A DNA stretch of 64,000 bases, taken from assembly GCF_039729195.1 (NCBI RefSeq), contig NZ_CP155796.1, positions 1,798,001 to 1,862,000 of the forward strand, written 5' to 3'. Numbering within the stretch: the first letter of the stretch is position 1; each line of letters begins with the position of its first letter. The notes under the pieces were generated by a model that was not told the DNA's origin, did no database searches, and saw only the letters and a list, made by a program, of their open reading frames with translations. Positions 40,500-48,930 of this stretch are shown piece after piece. This DNA comes from Mycobacterium sp. DL (lineage in GTDB: Bacteria; Actinomycetota; Actinomycetes; Mycobacteriales; Mycobacteriaceae). The position numbers were made by a program, and so were the translations under genes.

Positions 40500-42201
40500 A
40501 CGGCTCGGGGGTGGAGGGGGTTTCGAGGCCTTCTTCGAGGAGCTTGCAGGCAGCGCGGCGCGCGAACGCCGCGATGGTCAGTGAGGGGTTGGCGCCGATC
40601 GGTCCCGGCATCACCGAGCCATCGGCGATCCACAGTCCCGGCACAGAGTGGACTCGGCCGTAGCTGTCGACGACTCCCTTCTCCGCCGTCGTGTCGGCGG
40701 GACAGCCACCAAGCGGGTGAACGGTGATCACCCGGTCCATCCACCGGGGGTTGAGGAACCGCGTTGTGAGTCGCTGGGAAAGTGACTCCATGCGCTGCCG
40801 CACCTCTTCGAAGTGAGGTTGAGATGAGTCGATTGTCCAGTCGCACTCCAAAGTGCAGTCTGATTCGTTCAATGTCAATCGGCCATCAGGTGTGTCGGCA
40901 CCCATGCCCAGAATCGGTAGCGGCCAGCGCCATCGCGGCCACCAAGAACGTTCTTCCGCAGTGGGTTGAAGCCCCGGACGAGGCCTCAGGATGCGCTCAA
41001 TCCACTCTCGGCCCAGCTTGACGATCAGGTCGCGGGCCTCTTTCCGAGTCAGCTTCCAACTTCTCAAATTTGGTGCCCCACCGTCCTGTAACAGAATTCG
41101 GTGGCCACCCTCTTCGTTCTGATTGAAGCTGGTGATGACCGGACCCCTGCTGGGAAGCAGGCCCCGGGACCAGAATCCAGGTAGGGCGAAACCGAGGAGG
41201 TCACCGTTGCCGCAGAATCGCGTGCCGATCGGTTCGTCGCATGAAATGTTGAGGTTCCCTCTGTTGCGCAACATGAGGAGGGTGGTGTTGAGGGTGCCTG
41301 CAGCCAGGACAACACGTTTGGCCCTTATCCATTGCAGCGGAGGATCGGGCTGGTCCTGTGCGTCGGGCTCGTCTCGGTGGACGATATAGCCGACGTGGAA
41401 CAGGTGGTCCTTTCCGTCATTGCAGCTATGGATCTCGCGCACCTCGGTCTGGACGCAGATCTCCGCGCCGTCGGCGGCGGCCTTCGACAGGTAGGTATGG
41501 TCCATGGTGTTCTTGGCGCCGACGTTGCAACCGAAATCGCATTCACCGCACATCTGGCAAGTGGTGCGCTGCACGTCTCCGTGGATGTTTGCATAATCCT
41601 CCGCCGGGAGCGGGACGCCGGCCTGCGGGTTGCCTTTTGTGGCGGAAAAGCGCACCGCCAACGGCGCCAGCTGGGCATCCGGCAGTGCTTCGAGGAACCG
41701 CGCGGTTTTGGGTGAGCATGTTCTCAACTCGTCCGGTAGTTCCTCCACCTTCAGGAAATCCCGCACCTGTTGGTAGTACTCTGCGAGATCAGCGTGTCGG
41801 AATGACCAGCATTCGGCACCTGATCCGTCGGGGTTCGGTTGAGTGAACCAAGTCTCGGGTTTCTCCAACATGACATTGGCGTAGATGAGGGATCCGCCAC
41901 CCAGCCCGCTCGCGGTGATCGCGTCGATTCCGGTGAACGACCACATCTGGAACATCCCGTTCCGATACGGCGGATCCCAGAAGCTTTCGTTGAGGCCGTT
42001 CCAGGTTCTGGGAAAGGATCCCGGCGGATACGCTTTGCCACGTTCGAACAGACAGACCGAAGTCTCATCGTCCACCTTTTCGGCCAGGGTGGCCGCCGCG
42101 ACCGACCCGCCGAAGCCGCTACCGATCACCAGATAGTCGACGCCCTCGTCGATCAGGCACTTCGAAGGTCCCACCTGCCACCCCACCATGTGCGTCACCA
42201 T
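40483..42201 (-). CDS. GMC-family oxidoreductase, cholesterol oxidase-like
   Basis: FAD enzyme of 572 residues. The dinucleotide motif DYLVIGSGFGGSVAAATL is near residue 22. CQMCGECDFGCNVGAKNT near 217 resembles the cysteine segment of mycobacterial ChoD. The C-terminal HPLGGCPADTT and IADGSVMPGPIGANPSLT segments hold the expected active-site histidine and asparagine. A sterol, terpene alcohol or other hydrophobic alcohol is the likely substrate. No signal peptide. A second start at 42189 is possible. GC is visibly low (48% in one counted line). It is convergent with the hydrolase operon and divergent from the LAL gene at 42432. Confidence 0.85.
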   Translation of the reverse strand: MVTHMVGWQVGPSKCLIDEGVDYLVIGSGFGGSVAAATLAEKVDDETSVCLFERGKAYPPGSFPRTWNGLNESFWDPPYRNGMFQMWSFTGIDAITASGLGGGSLIYANVMLEKPETWFTQPNPDGSGAECWSFRHADLAEYYQQVRDFLKVEELPDELRTCSPKTARFLEALPDAQLAPLAVRFSATKGNPQAGVPLPAEDYANIHGDVQRTTCQMCGECDFGCNVGAKNTMDHTYLSKAAADGAEICVQTEVREIHSCNDGKDHLFHVGYIVHRDEPDAQDQPDPPLQWIRAKRVVLAAGTLNTTLLMLRNRGNLNISCDEPIGTRFCGNGDLLGFALPGFWSRGLLPSRGPVITSFNQNEEGGHRILLQDGGAPNLRSWKLTRKEARDLIVKLGREWIERILRPRPGLQPTAEERSWWPRWRWPLPILGMGADTPDGRLTLNESDCTLECDWTIDSSQPHFEEVRQRMESLSQRLTTRFLNPRWMDRVITVHPLGGCPADTTAEKGVVDSYGRVHSVPGLWIADGSVMPGPIGANPSLTIAAFARRAACKLLEEGLETPSTPEPFIRTD

Positions 42202-42240
42202 AGCCGCGTGGGACCCGCACTAGATGCAGATCAGCGAGTA

Positions 42241-42305
42241 CTCACGCGGTCGTGAGCCGATTGCTACCAAGTAGCGCTACGCGCATAAACACGTAGTCGA
42301 CTACG
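42241..42305. promoter_or_regulatory. cluster of three palindromes between GMC gene and LAL regulator
   Basis: CTCACG-CGGT-CGTGAG (42241-42256), GTAGCGCTAC (42271-42280) and CGTAGTCGACTACG (42292-42305) follow one another. The last two are perfect palindromes and share GTAG/CTAC half-sites with different centres. They lie 40-104 bases upstream of the GMC start. They are good candidates for LuxR-type or TetR-type operators. Confidence 0.5.
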
Positions 42306-42370
42306 CGTGACGCCACAGTCGCCGCGTTCATACGCTCCTCCTCGTCACCCAACGCGTTTGGGCAGTACCT

Positions 42371-42376
42371 AGGAGG
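42371..42376 (+). promoter_or_regulatory. consensus Shine-Dalgarno of a 17-codon leader ORF
   Basis: AGGAGG lies five bases before the GTG at 42382. It is one of the best ribosome sites in the window and serves no longer frame directly. Confidence 0.55.
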
Positions 42377-42381
42377 CACCA

Positions 42382-42435
42382 GTGCACATCGTCGAGATGG
42401 CCCGAACTTCGCTGAACGACGGATCGATCCGATGA
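42382..42435 (+). CDS. 17-codon leader ORF coupled to the LAL regulator
   Basis: GTG start, 17 codons (MHIVEMARTSLNDGSIR), TGA stop. The stop overlaps the ATG of the regulator as ATGA, the same coupling used across the nuo operon. A consensus AGGAGG precedes it, while the regulator ATG has no ribosome site of its own. It is probably a coupling or regulatory leader peptide. It could also be a remnant of an older N-terminus. Confidence 0.5.
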   Translation: MHIVEMARTSLNDGSIR

Positions 42436-45371
42436 CGGTGCCGGTGATCGAGATTCCCAGCGTGCCCGACCTGCGCGCCCTTCCACAATGGAGGTACCGA
42501 CGTGACCTGCCCGCATCCTTCCCGAGCAACCCTCGAACCGGCGCTTGTTCCGGGCTGCAGTTCCGCCCGTACTTCGCCGGTCCCGGATCGCCCCCACCGG
42601 TAGGCCGGCCCGTGAATGCCAGGGACGAAGCAGCAAGCGTCACGGAGTTTCTCGACGCCGCAGCGCGCCAACCGTCGGCGCTGCTCATCGACGGTGAGCC
42701 GGGGATCGGCAAGACGACACTGTGGCTGGCCACGCACGACGAGGCGCGGCAGGCCGGCTTCCGTGTGCTGTCCACGCGGGCGAGCGAAGCGGAGTCGCTG
42801 CTGGATTTTGTCGGCCTCGACGACCTGCTCGGTGATGTCGAACCCGAGGTGCTCGACTCCCTGCCCGTCGTGGGGCGGCAGGCGCTCGAGCAGGTGTTGA
42901 TCCGCGCAGGTGGTCCGAAGGCCGATATCGACCGCCGCTCGGTCGCCGCGGCATTCATGTCGATCATCGAGGAACTGGCGGTACGCACGCCGGTGCTGCT
43001 GGCGGTTGACGATGTGCAGTGGATCGACGCCGCGACGCGTGACGCGTTGGCGTATGCGCTGCGTCGGGTGCGAGGTCGTATCGGGATCGTCGTGACCGAG
43101 CGGACTGTTCCGGATCGTTCCGGTGCGGTGTCCTGGCTGGATCTGGGACGGTCCGAGAGCGTGACGCGGCTGACGATCGCGCCGATGCCGCTGGGTCGGC
43201 TGCACCGGCTCATGTCGAGTCGGACCGGCCGGTCGTTCCCCCGTTCCACGATGGCACGAATTGCTGAGATCTCGGGGGGAAATCCCTACTACGCATTGGA
43301 ACTCGCCCATGCACTGGACACCGCGGACTCGGCGTGGGGGTCGGCGCTCCCGTCGACCCTGACCGACGTCATGGGTCTGCGTGTGGGCCAGCTCGACGAG
43401 GAGGTCCACGAGGTACTGCTGGCCGCGGCCTGCGTCACCCACCCGACGCTGGACCTGCTCGCGGCGATCCTGCGGCGTCCGGTCCGGCGGATCGTGACGC
43501 TGCTCGAAGTCCCGGAAAATCGTGGCATCGTCGTCATCGACGGCGGCCAACTTCATTTCTCCCACCCCCTGCTCGCCCACGTCGTCTACAGCCAGGCACG
43601 CCCGGCGGACCGACGACGCATCCACCGCACCGTCGCCGGTATCGAGCCGGTGCTCGAACGCCAGGCCCGGCACATGGCGCTGGCGGCGACGACAGGCGAT
43701 CCGGAAACCCTTCTCGCACTTGACTCTGCGGCAGACGCCGCGCGTGCGAAAGCCTCGCCGGCGGTTGCCGCTGAGTTGCTCGAACTCGCAATCGGCCTTG
43801 GAGGCGGCACCGCGACACGTCGGGTGAACGCCGCACACAGCCACCTCCTCTCCGGCGACGTGGATCGAGCGCTCGCATTGTTGGAGCCGGCCGCATCCGA
43901 ACTCCCCGAAGGGCCGCTGCGCGCCCGTGCCCGGGTGTTGCTGGGCGGCGCCCTCTCTGTCCGCGGCGACTTCGGCCGCGCCGTCGAACAACTCCACGCC
44001 GCCGTCGTTGATGCCGCCGACGATCCGGCGCTGACGGTGCGAACCCACCTCACCTTGGCGATCACACTGTCGACCGCCGGGGACGCCCAAGGCGCCGCTC
44101 GCCACGCGCAACTGGCCCGGACACGTGCCGACGAGTTCGCCGACCGGATGTTGATCAGCCAGGCGCTGGCTGCGCAGGTGCTGTTCCGGTGCGCCAACGG
44201 GCAGGGTGTGGACGAGGTGTCCCTACAGCGGGCGATCGATCTGGAGCAGCGCCACGACACCGGCGTGCACACCGCGGCACCCTTCAGCGCGCGCATCGTC
44301 AAGGCACTGGTTTCGTCGTGGACCGGCAGGCTGACCGAGGCTCGTGGGCAACTCATCGACGCTCAGAGACACTGCGCTGCCAGGGGTTCCGATGTCGACA
44401 TGCTCTGGGTCCAATCCCACGCGGCCATGGTCGACATCTGGCTGGGGCGTCACCGAGACGCCACTCAGATCACCGACGACATGCTGCTGGGTGCCGAGCA
44501 ACTGGACAGCATTCCGGCCCGCGCCCTGGCGGCGGTACCGCGGGGGTTGATCGCCGCGCTGGAGGGTCGCGAGGCCGACGCCCGGGCCGAGGTCGGACTG
44601 GTCTTGGAGCACTCGGATCGGCTGGGGGAGACGACGCTGCTCGACGGACCGCGCATGGTGCTGGGCTTTCTCGAGCTCTCACTGGGACAGCACGCTGCGG
44701 CGGTCGAAGCGCTCCACCCGCTGCTGGCCCGGAGCGGCGTCGAGGGACACACTGAGATCACGTCGTGGTGGTTTCTGCCCGACCTGATGGAGGCGGCGTT
44801 CGCGCTGGGCCGCACCGACGAATTCGAGCCGTGGGTGGACGCACTCGAGGACAACGGTGCCCGACTGAACCGCCCGTGGATGATCGCGATCGGTGCCCGG
44901 TGCCGAACCATGCTGCTGGCGGCGCGCGGTGAGATCCATGCCGCCGAGGAAGCCGCCGCCCGGTCGCTCGAGGCGCACGACGCACTGCCGATGCCCTTCG
45001 AGCGCGCCCGCACCCAATTGGTGGTCGGCCAGTTGCAACGCCGACTGCGGCAGAAGCACGCCGCCCGTGTCACTCTCGCCGACGCCCTCGCAACGTTCGA
45101 AGGTCTCGGAGCATCACTGTGGGCTGACCGGGCCCGCGCCGAACTCGGGCGCGCCGCCGCCGGCCCGTCGCAGCACATCCTCACCCCGTCCGAGTTACGC
45201 GTTGCCGAGCTGGTGGCGTCCGGTATGACGAACAGGGACGTCGCAGCTGCGATGTACATCAGCCCGAAAACGGTGGAACACAACCTCGGTCGCATCTATC
45301 GCAAGCTCGGTATCCGCGGTCGCGCCGAACTGGGACGACAGATCGACACTTTGCGCGAGGTGTCGGGCTGA
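42432..45371 (+). CDS. LAL-type LuxR-family transcriptional regulator
   Basis: Regulator of 979 residues from ATG 42432. Walker A GEPGIGKTTLW is near residue 93, Walker B LLAVDDVQWID near 190, then helical repeats, then the LuxR domain (LTPSELRVAELVASG, TVEHNLGRIYRKLG). The first 60 residues are not family-like; GTG 42612 would give a start similar to the paralog at 7045, but the ATGA coupling to the leader ORF supports 42432. The segment PMPFERARTQLVVGQLQRR is nearly the same in that paralog. It is divergent from the GMC gene, its probable target. Confidence 0.87.
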   Translation: MTVPVIEIPSVPDLRALPQWRYRRDLPASFPSNPRTGACSGLQFRPYFAGPGSPPPVGRPVNARDEAASVTEFLDAAARQPSALLIDGEPGIGKTTLWLATHDEARQAGFRVLSTRASEAESLLDFVGLDDLLGDVEPEVLDSLPVVGRQALEQVLIRAGGPKADIDRRSVAAAFMSIIEELAVRTPVLLAVDDVQWIDAATRDALAYALRRVRGRIGIVVTERTVPDRSGAVSWLDLGRSESVTRLTIAPMPLGRLHRLMSSRTGRSFPRSTMARIAEISGGNPYYALELAHALDTADSAWGSALPSTLTDVMGLRVGQLDEEVHEVLLAAACVTHPTLDLLAAILRRPVRRIVTLLEVPENRGIVVIDGGQLHFSHPLLAHVVYSQARPADRRRIHRTVAGIEPVLERQARHMALAATTGDPETLLALDSAADAARAKASPAVAAELLELAIGLGGGTATRRVNAAHSHLLSGDVDRALALLEPAASELPEGPLRARARVLLGGALSVRGDFGRAVEQLHAAVVDAADDPALTVRTHLTLAITLSTAGDAQGAARHAQLARTRADEFADRMLISQALAAQVLFRCANGQGVDEVSLQRAIDLEQRHDTGVHTAAPFSARIVKALVSSWTGRLTEARGQLIDAQRHCAARGSDVDMLWVQSHAAMVDIWLGRHRDATQITDDMLLGAEQLDSIPARALAAVPRGLIAALEGREADARAEVGLVLEHSDRLGETTLLDGPRMVLGFLELSLGQHAAAVEALHPLLARSGVEGHTEITSWWFLPDLMEAAFALGRTDEFEPWVDALEDNGARLNRPWMIAIGARCRTMLLAARGEIHAAEEAAARSLEAHDALPMPFERARTQLVVGQLQRRLRQKHAARVTLADALATFEGLGASLWADRARAELGRAAAGPSQHILTPSELRVAELVASGMTNRDVAAAMYISPKTVEHNLGRIYRKLGIRGRAELGRQIDTLREVSG

Positions 45372-45372
45372 T

Positions 45373-45684
45373 ATGGGTTTCTTTCTCGCCGAATGGCACC
45401 GGTCAGCGTTCACCGACCCCGCGATCACCAAGTTCGTCGCGCTGCTGGAGTCCTGCAGCGCGGCGGTCGCGACCACGGAGTTCTCGGCCCGGCTACTTCT
45501 CGTGCTCTCCGTGTCGGCCGACGACGCGGTGTATGCACTCTTCACGGCTGGATCCGCCCAAGAGGTGCTGCGGGTGTGCACCCGCGCCGGTGCGCTTCCG
45601 CAGCGGTTGACCCCCGACGTTGATGCGCGGATTCTGGCAGGGGCAATGCCCTACGGATCGGGGTCTTCGGCCTCGTCGAACTGA
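45373..45684 (+). CDS. small protein, possibly DUF4242-like ferredoxin fold
   Basis: The 103-residue protein starts one base after the LAL stop. The pattern FLAEWHR, then DDAVYALFTAGSAQEV and CTRAGALPQRLTPDVDARI recalls small DUF4242-type proteins with a ferredoxin-like fold, some of which bind nickel. The similarity is weak and the metal ligands cannot be confirmed. Cotranscription with the regulator is very likely. Confidence 0.6.
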   Translation: MGFFLAEWHRSAFTDPAITKFVALLESCSAAVATTEFSARLLLVLSVSADDAVYALFTAGSAQEVLRVCTRAGALPQRLTPDVDARILAGAMPYGSGSSASSN

Positions 45685-45700
45685 GTCACCAGTGGGTTCC

Positions 45701-46039
45701 TCAGGCGTCGTCGTACCCGGGGTGGGCGATCGACAACCGGTGGTGGACCAGAACTTTCAGGCACGCCATGACGTCGGCGGGGCGGTCGTCCAGAAGACCA
45801 CTGCGGATCGCGTGGGACAGTTCGGCCTCGTCGGCGTACCCGAGATCGTTCAGTGCGGCAACCGCGGCGCCGGCTGTGTCGTCGAGCAGCTCACGCTCGA
45901 CGATGCGCAGGACGTTGGCGGCGACGCGGGCGTGGAACCCCACCTGACCGCTACACGCCGCGCGGACGTCGTTGTCGAGGAAATCGGCGACCGCCGCTAC
46001 GAGTTCGGCCGCAGTGGGGCGTCCGTTCAAGGCGGTCAT
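45701..46039 (-). CDS. DUF6285-like small protein, probable LvaB-type partner of the kinase
   Basis: The 112-residue helical protein starts MTALNGRPTAAELVAAVADFL. Its size and its place after an APH-family kinase and an acyl-CoA dehydrogenase match LvaB of the Pseudomonas levulinate pathway, which assists the kinase LvaA; I recall this family as DUF6285. The ATG overlaps the kinase stop by four bases. It is the last gene of an eight-gene operon and converges with the DUF4242-like gene. Confidence 0.72.
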   Translation of the reverse strand: MTALNGRPTAAELVAAVADFLDNDVRAACSGQVGFHARVAANVLRIVERELLDDTAGAAVAALNDLGYADEAELSHAIRSGLLDDRPADVMACLKVLVHHRLSIAHPGYDDA

Positions 46040-47004
46040 CTCGCTCCGCCTCCCGACATCAGATCGAGTACGTCCCATTCGGTCTCGCTGACCCGTCGGC
46101 CGATCGCCGCAAGCTCGACCGAACGCGCCTCGCCAGTGAGGTGTCGCTCGGCCTGGTGCCGGCAGATGACGCCCCACCGCAGCGTCGCCACCGTCAACCA
46201 CCAGCGGAAGGCGTCGCGGTCGACGGTCGCCTCCGAAGCGACTTCGTATGCGCGCAGGAATGCCTCGATGCTGCCGAGTCCACCCGCGCCGAGTGTCTGC
46301 GGTGCGCCGAACCGCCACGCCCGGATGCAGAACCATGCCAGGTCCTCGTAGACCTCACCGATGTGTGTCAGCTCCCAGTCGAGGACCGCCGCCAGGCCGG
46401 AGTCGTCGACGATCAGGTTCCCCATCCGGAAGTCGCCGTGTATCAACCGCATCGGCGACGCCGCAGGGCGCTGCTCCGCCAAGCGGCGAAACGCCCACTC
46501 GAAAGGAGCTGTAGTGTCGCCCATCTCGTCGAGGCGGGCACGCCAGCCGGCCAGTTCATCCGACGATGACAAACCGATCCCGTCGGGATCGGCACGGTGG
46601 ATGGCGGCGAGCGCTGCGCCGCACTGCTCGAGCAGTCGCGTCCGACCCGCGTCGTCGAGCCTGCGCAGGATCCGCGGCGCGATCGTCTCGCCGGCGACGG
46701 CGTCACAGATCAGGTACGGGTTACCCAGCGCGGCCGGGGAGTTGTCGGCGGTCAGGACATGGGGGACCGGTGCCCCTGCAGCAGCGGCCCGCTGCTGCAC
46801 CGACGCTTCCAACTCCATACCGGCGTGCAGGTCGTCGTCGGCACCGGTGCGAAGGATCAGGGCTCGACGTCTGTCCGCCACCGCATCGAACGCCCAGGTG
46901 ATCCTGCTCGCTCCGCCCGTGAGCGGCTGAAGGTTCTCGACACGCACTTGTCCCACGACCGGGTGGAGCACTCGTTCCAGCGCCCGGGCCAGTGTGTCGC
47001 TCAT
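46036..47004 (-). CDS. APH-family kinase, probable LvaA-type hydroxyacyl-CoA phosphotransferase
   Basis: Kinase-fold protein of 322 residues. The catalytic loop LIHGDFRMGNLIVDD near residue 192 and the metal aspartate in VLDWELTHIGE are intact. The family includes LvaA and the N-terminal domain of ACAD10/11, which phosphorylate 4-hydroxyacyl-CoA. The acyl-CoA dehydrogenase lies 28 bases upstream and the DUF6285-like gene overlaps downstream, which supports that role over antibiotic modification. The acyl chain is unknown. Confidence 0.82.
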   Translation of the reverse strand: MSDTLARALERVLHPVVGQVRVENLQPLTGGASRITWAFDAVADRRRALILRTGADDDLHAGMELEASVQQRAAAAGAPVPHVLTADNSPAALGNPYLICDAVAGETIAPRILRRLDDAGRTRLLEQCGAALAAIHRADPDGIGLSSSDELAGWRARLDEMGDTTAPFEWAFRRLAEQRPAASPMRLIHGDFRMGNLIVDDSGLAAVLDWELTHIGEVYEDLAWFCIRAWRFGAPQTLGAGGLGSIEAFLRAYEVASEATVDRDAFRWWLTVATLRWGVICRHQAERHLTGEARSVELAAIGRRVSETEWDVLDLMSGGGAR

Positions 47005-47032
47005 CGGCGCTGTCTCCTCTTCGCGCAAGCGC

Positions 47033-48268
47033 TCATCGGCCGAACCCGAAGAGCCGTTGCGCGACCCGGCGGATCTGGATCTCCTCGGCTCCCTCGGTGA
47101 TCCGGTAGCGGCGATGGTGCCGGTAGATGTGTTCGAACGGTTCGTGTCTGCTGTAGCCCACGCCGCCGAACACCTGCATCGCGCGGTCAGCGGCCTCACA
47201 CACCAGGCGATTGGCGCGGTAGTTGGCCATCGACACCTTGTCGGAGACCTCCATGTGGTGGTTGCGGTCGAGTTCGGACGCGGCGTAGCGCACCAGCAGT
47301 CGAACCATCTGCGCCTCGGTCTGAAGCTCCACCAGCGGCCACTGCACCGCCTGGTTGACCGCCAGCGGCTTGCCGAACACCGAGCGCTCCCCGGCGTAGG
47401 CGACGGCGCGGTCGATGCAGTACTGGGCCGCGCCGAGACTGCTGGCTGCCTGGCGAATCCTGTTCTCGTGCAGGAACGTCTGTCCGACCTCGAGGCCGCG
47501 GTCCACCTCGCCGAGCACCGCGTCGGCAGGCACCCGCACATCTTTGAGCACAACCTCGCCGTGATCGGTGGGCATGTTGAACGTCCACCAGTAGTAGGGG
47601 ACGGAGAACCCCGGGGTATCGGTCGGCACCAGGAACGCGCTGATGCCTCGGGCCTGACCCTGGTCGCCCGAGGTTCGGGCGAACACCAGGTCATGGGTTG
47701 CGCGATGCACGCCGGTGTTGAACCGCTTGGCGCCGTTGATGACCCACTCGTCGCCGTCCTGGACGGCGCGGGTCTCCAGCCAGGTGGCGTCCGATCCGTG
47801 ATTGGGCTCGGTGAGCCCGAACGCCATCGACCGTTCCCCGGTGATCAGGGCGTCGGTCCATTCCTTCTTCTGGGTCTCGGTGCCGAACCGGTCCATCATG
47901 ATCACCTGGGGGAAGTTGCCCACGATCGAGGACTCGTCCTGGAGGTCGTTGTGCAGACCGAGTCCTTTATGCGCCAGATGTTCTCGGATGACCGCCATAT
48001 CGATGTTGCTGCCGTCGCGACCGCCGAAGCGTGACGGCAGCCCGTAGCGCAGCCAGCCCGCCCTGTCCGCTCGTCTTCGCATCTCGCCGAGCAGATCCTC
48101 CCACTCCCGTCGCGGGATGCCGTCGTTGTCCCAGTCTGTGCGGGCGTACTCGCGGCGCTGGTCGAAATACTGGATGTGTTCGCGTTCGAGCGGTTTGATC
48201 TCCGCTTCGATGAACGCATCCATATCGGCCAGCAGCCCGGGAAGATGGTCAGGCAGGCTGAAATCCAC
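47033..48268 (-). CDS. acyl-CoA dehydrogenase family protein, probable LvaC/ACAD11-type
   Basis: Flavoprotein of 411 residues. FGLTEPNHGSDATWLET near residue 150 is the FAD/substrate segment, and YRITEGAEEIQIRR near the C-terminus places the catalytic glutamate. In the Lva pathway the homolog removes phosphate from a 4-phosphoacyl-CoA. GTG 48268 is preceded by AAAGGAGA. It lies between the TetR gene and the kinase gene in one operon. An ordinary dehydrogenase function cannot be excluded. Confidence 0.83.
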   Translation of the reverse strand: MDFSLPDHLPGLLADMDAFIEAEIKPLEREHIQYFDQRREYARTDWDNDGIPRREWEDLLGEMRRRADRAGWLRYGLPSRFGGRDGSNIDMAVIREHLAHKGLGLHNDLQDESSIVGNFPQVIMMDRFGTETQKKEWTDALITGERSMAFGLTEPNHGSDATWLETRAVQDGDEWVINGAKRFNTGVHRATHDLVFARTSGDQGQARGISAFLVPTDTPGFSVPYYWWTFNMPTDHGEVVLKDVRVPADAVLGEVDRGLEVGQTFLHENRIRQAASSLGAAQYCIDRAVAYAGERSVFGKPLAVNQAVQWPLVELQTEAQMVRLLVRYAASELDRNHHMEVSDKVSMANYRANRLVCEAADRAMQVFGGVGYSRHEPFEHIYRHHRRYRITEGAEEIQIRRVAQRLFGFGR

Positions 48269-48304
48269 AATCTCTCCTTTGGACGGTCCCCGTTGACAGT
48301 CGTG

Positions 48305-48925
48305 CTAAAACCCGTACAGCGTTCTCTTCCAGATACGAGCCAGTGTGGTGATCGCGTCCTCGTCGTTGATGTCGAGTCCCAGATCGGGTGTACCGACGAA
48401 GACCGTGGTGAAGTTCTCGAAGAGCAGGGCGATCGCGGCGGCGGTGTACTCGGGATTCAATTCAGCGCCATACCCCTGCTCCTGGGCGCGGCGCACCGAC
48501 GCGGCGACGATGTCGATACCGAATCGACGAAACTCGTTCTGCACCGTCGCGAAGCGCGGCTGGGTGGTGGCCAACTGTGCCACTGCGATCATGATTCCGA
48601 TGTTCTGCTTGAACATCGTCCAGTAGCCGGACACCACCGCGGTGAAGAACGCGTCGTCGTCGGGGGAGTCGGGCAGCTGCAGGCTCAGCCCCGACGGCGT
48701 CACGACCTCCCGCAGGAACGACTGGGCGAGTGCGGCCAGCAGATCCTCTTTGTCGGTGAAGTACCGGTAGAACGCGGCGGGTGACTTTCCCGCAGCGGAG
48801 GTAATGTCACCGAGCGTTGTGCCGTGGAAACCGCGCTCGGCGAACAGTTTCCGAGCGGCCTGCTCGATGGCCAGCTGTGTCTGACGCCCCTTGGCGCTCA
48901 ACGTCCCCGACGTCGCGGGCGGCAC
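48305..48925 (-). CDS. TetR family transcriptional regulator inside the catabolic operon
   Basis: A 206-residue regulator with the N-terminal helix-turn-helix TTLGDITSAAGKSPAAFYRYF at about residues 36-56. It starts with GTG five bases after the lyase stop. Being internal to the operon suggests autoregulation, perhaps through the inverted repeat at 53361-53380 in front of the first gene. The ligand is probably a CoA ester of the pathway, which is inference. Confidence 0.87.
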   Translation of the reverse strand: MPPATSGTLSAKGRQTQLAIEQAARKLFAERGFHGTTLGDITSAAGKSPAAFYRYFTDKEDLLAALAQSFLREVVTPSGLSLQLPDSPDDDAFFTAVVSGYWTMFKQNIGIMIAVAQLATTQPRFATVQNEFRRFGIDIVAASVRRAQEQGYGAELNPEYTAAAIALLFENFTTVFVGTPDLGLDINDEDAITTLARIWKRTLYGF

Positions 48926-48930
48926 GGCCG

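Noticed and set aside
42612..45371. GTG 42612 as the start of the third LAL regulator
   Set aside because: It would match the length of the paralog, but has no ribosome site; ATG 42432 is stop-start coupled to a leader ORF with a consensus site. Kept only as an alternative.
46036..47004. Calling the APH-fold protein an antibiotic resistance enzyme
   Set aside because: Its operon partners are CoA-ester enzymes and a DUF6285-like protein, as in hydroxyacyl-CoA kinase modules.
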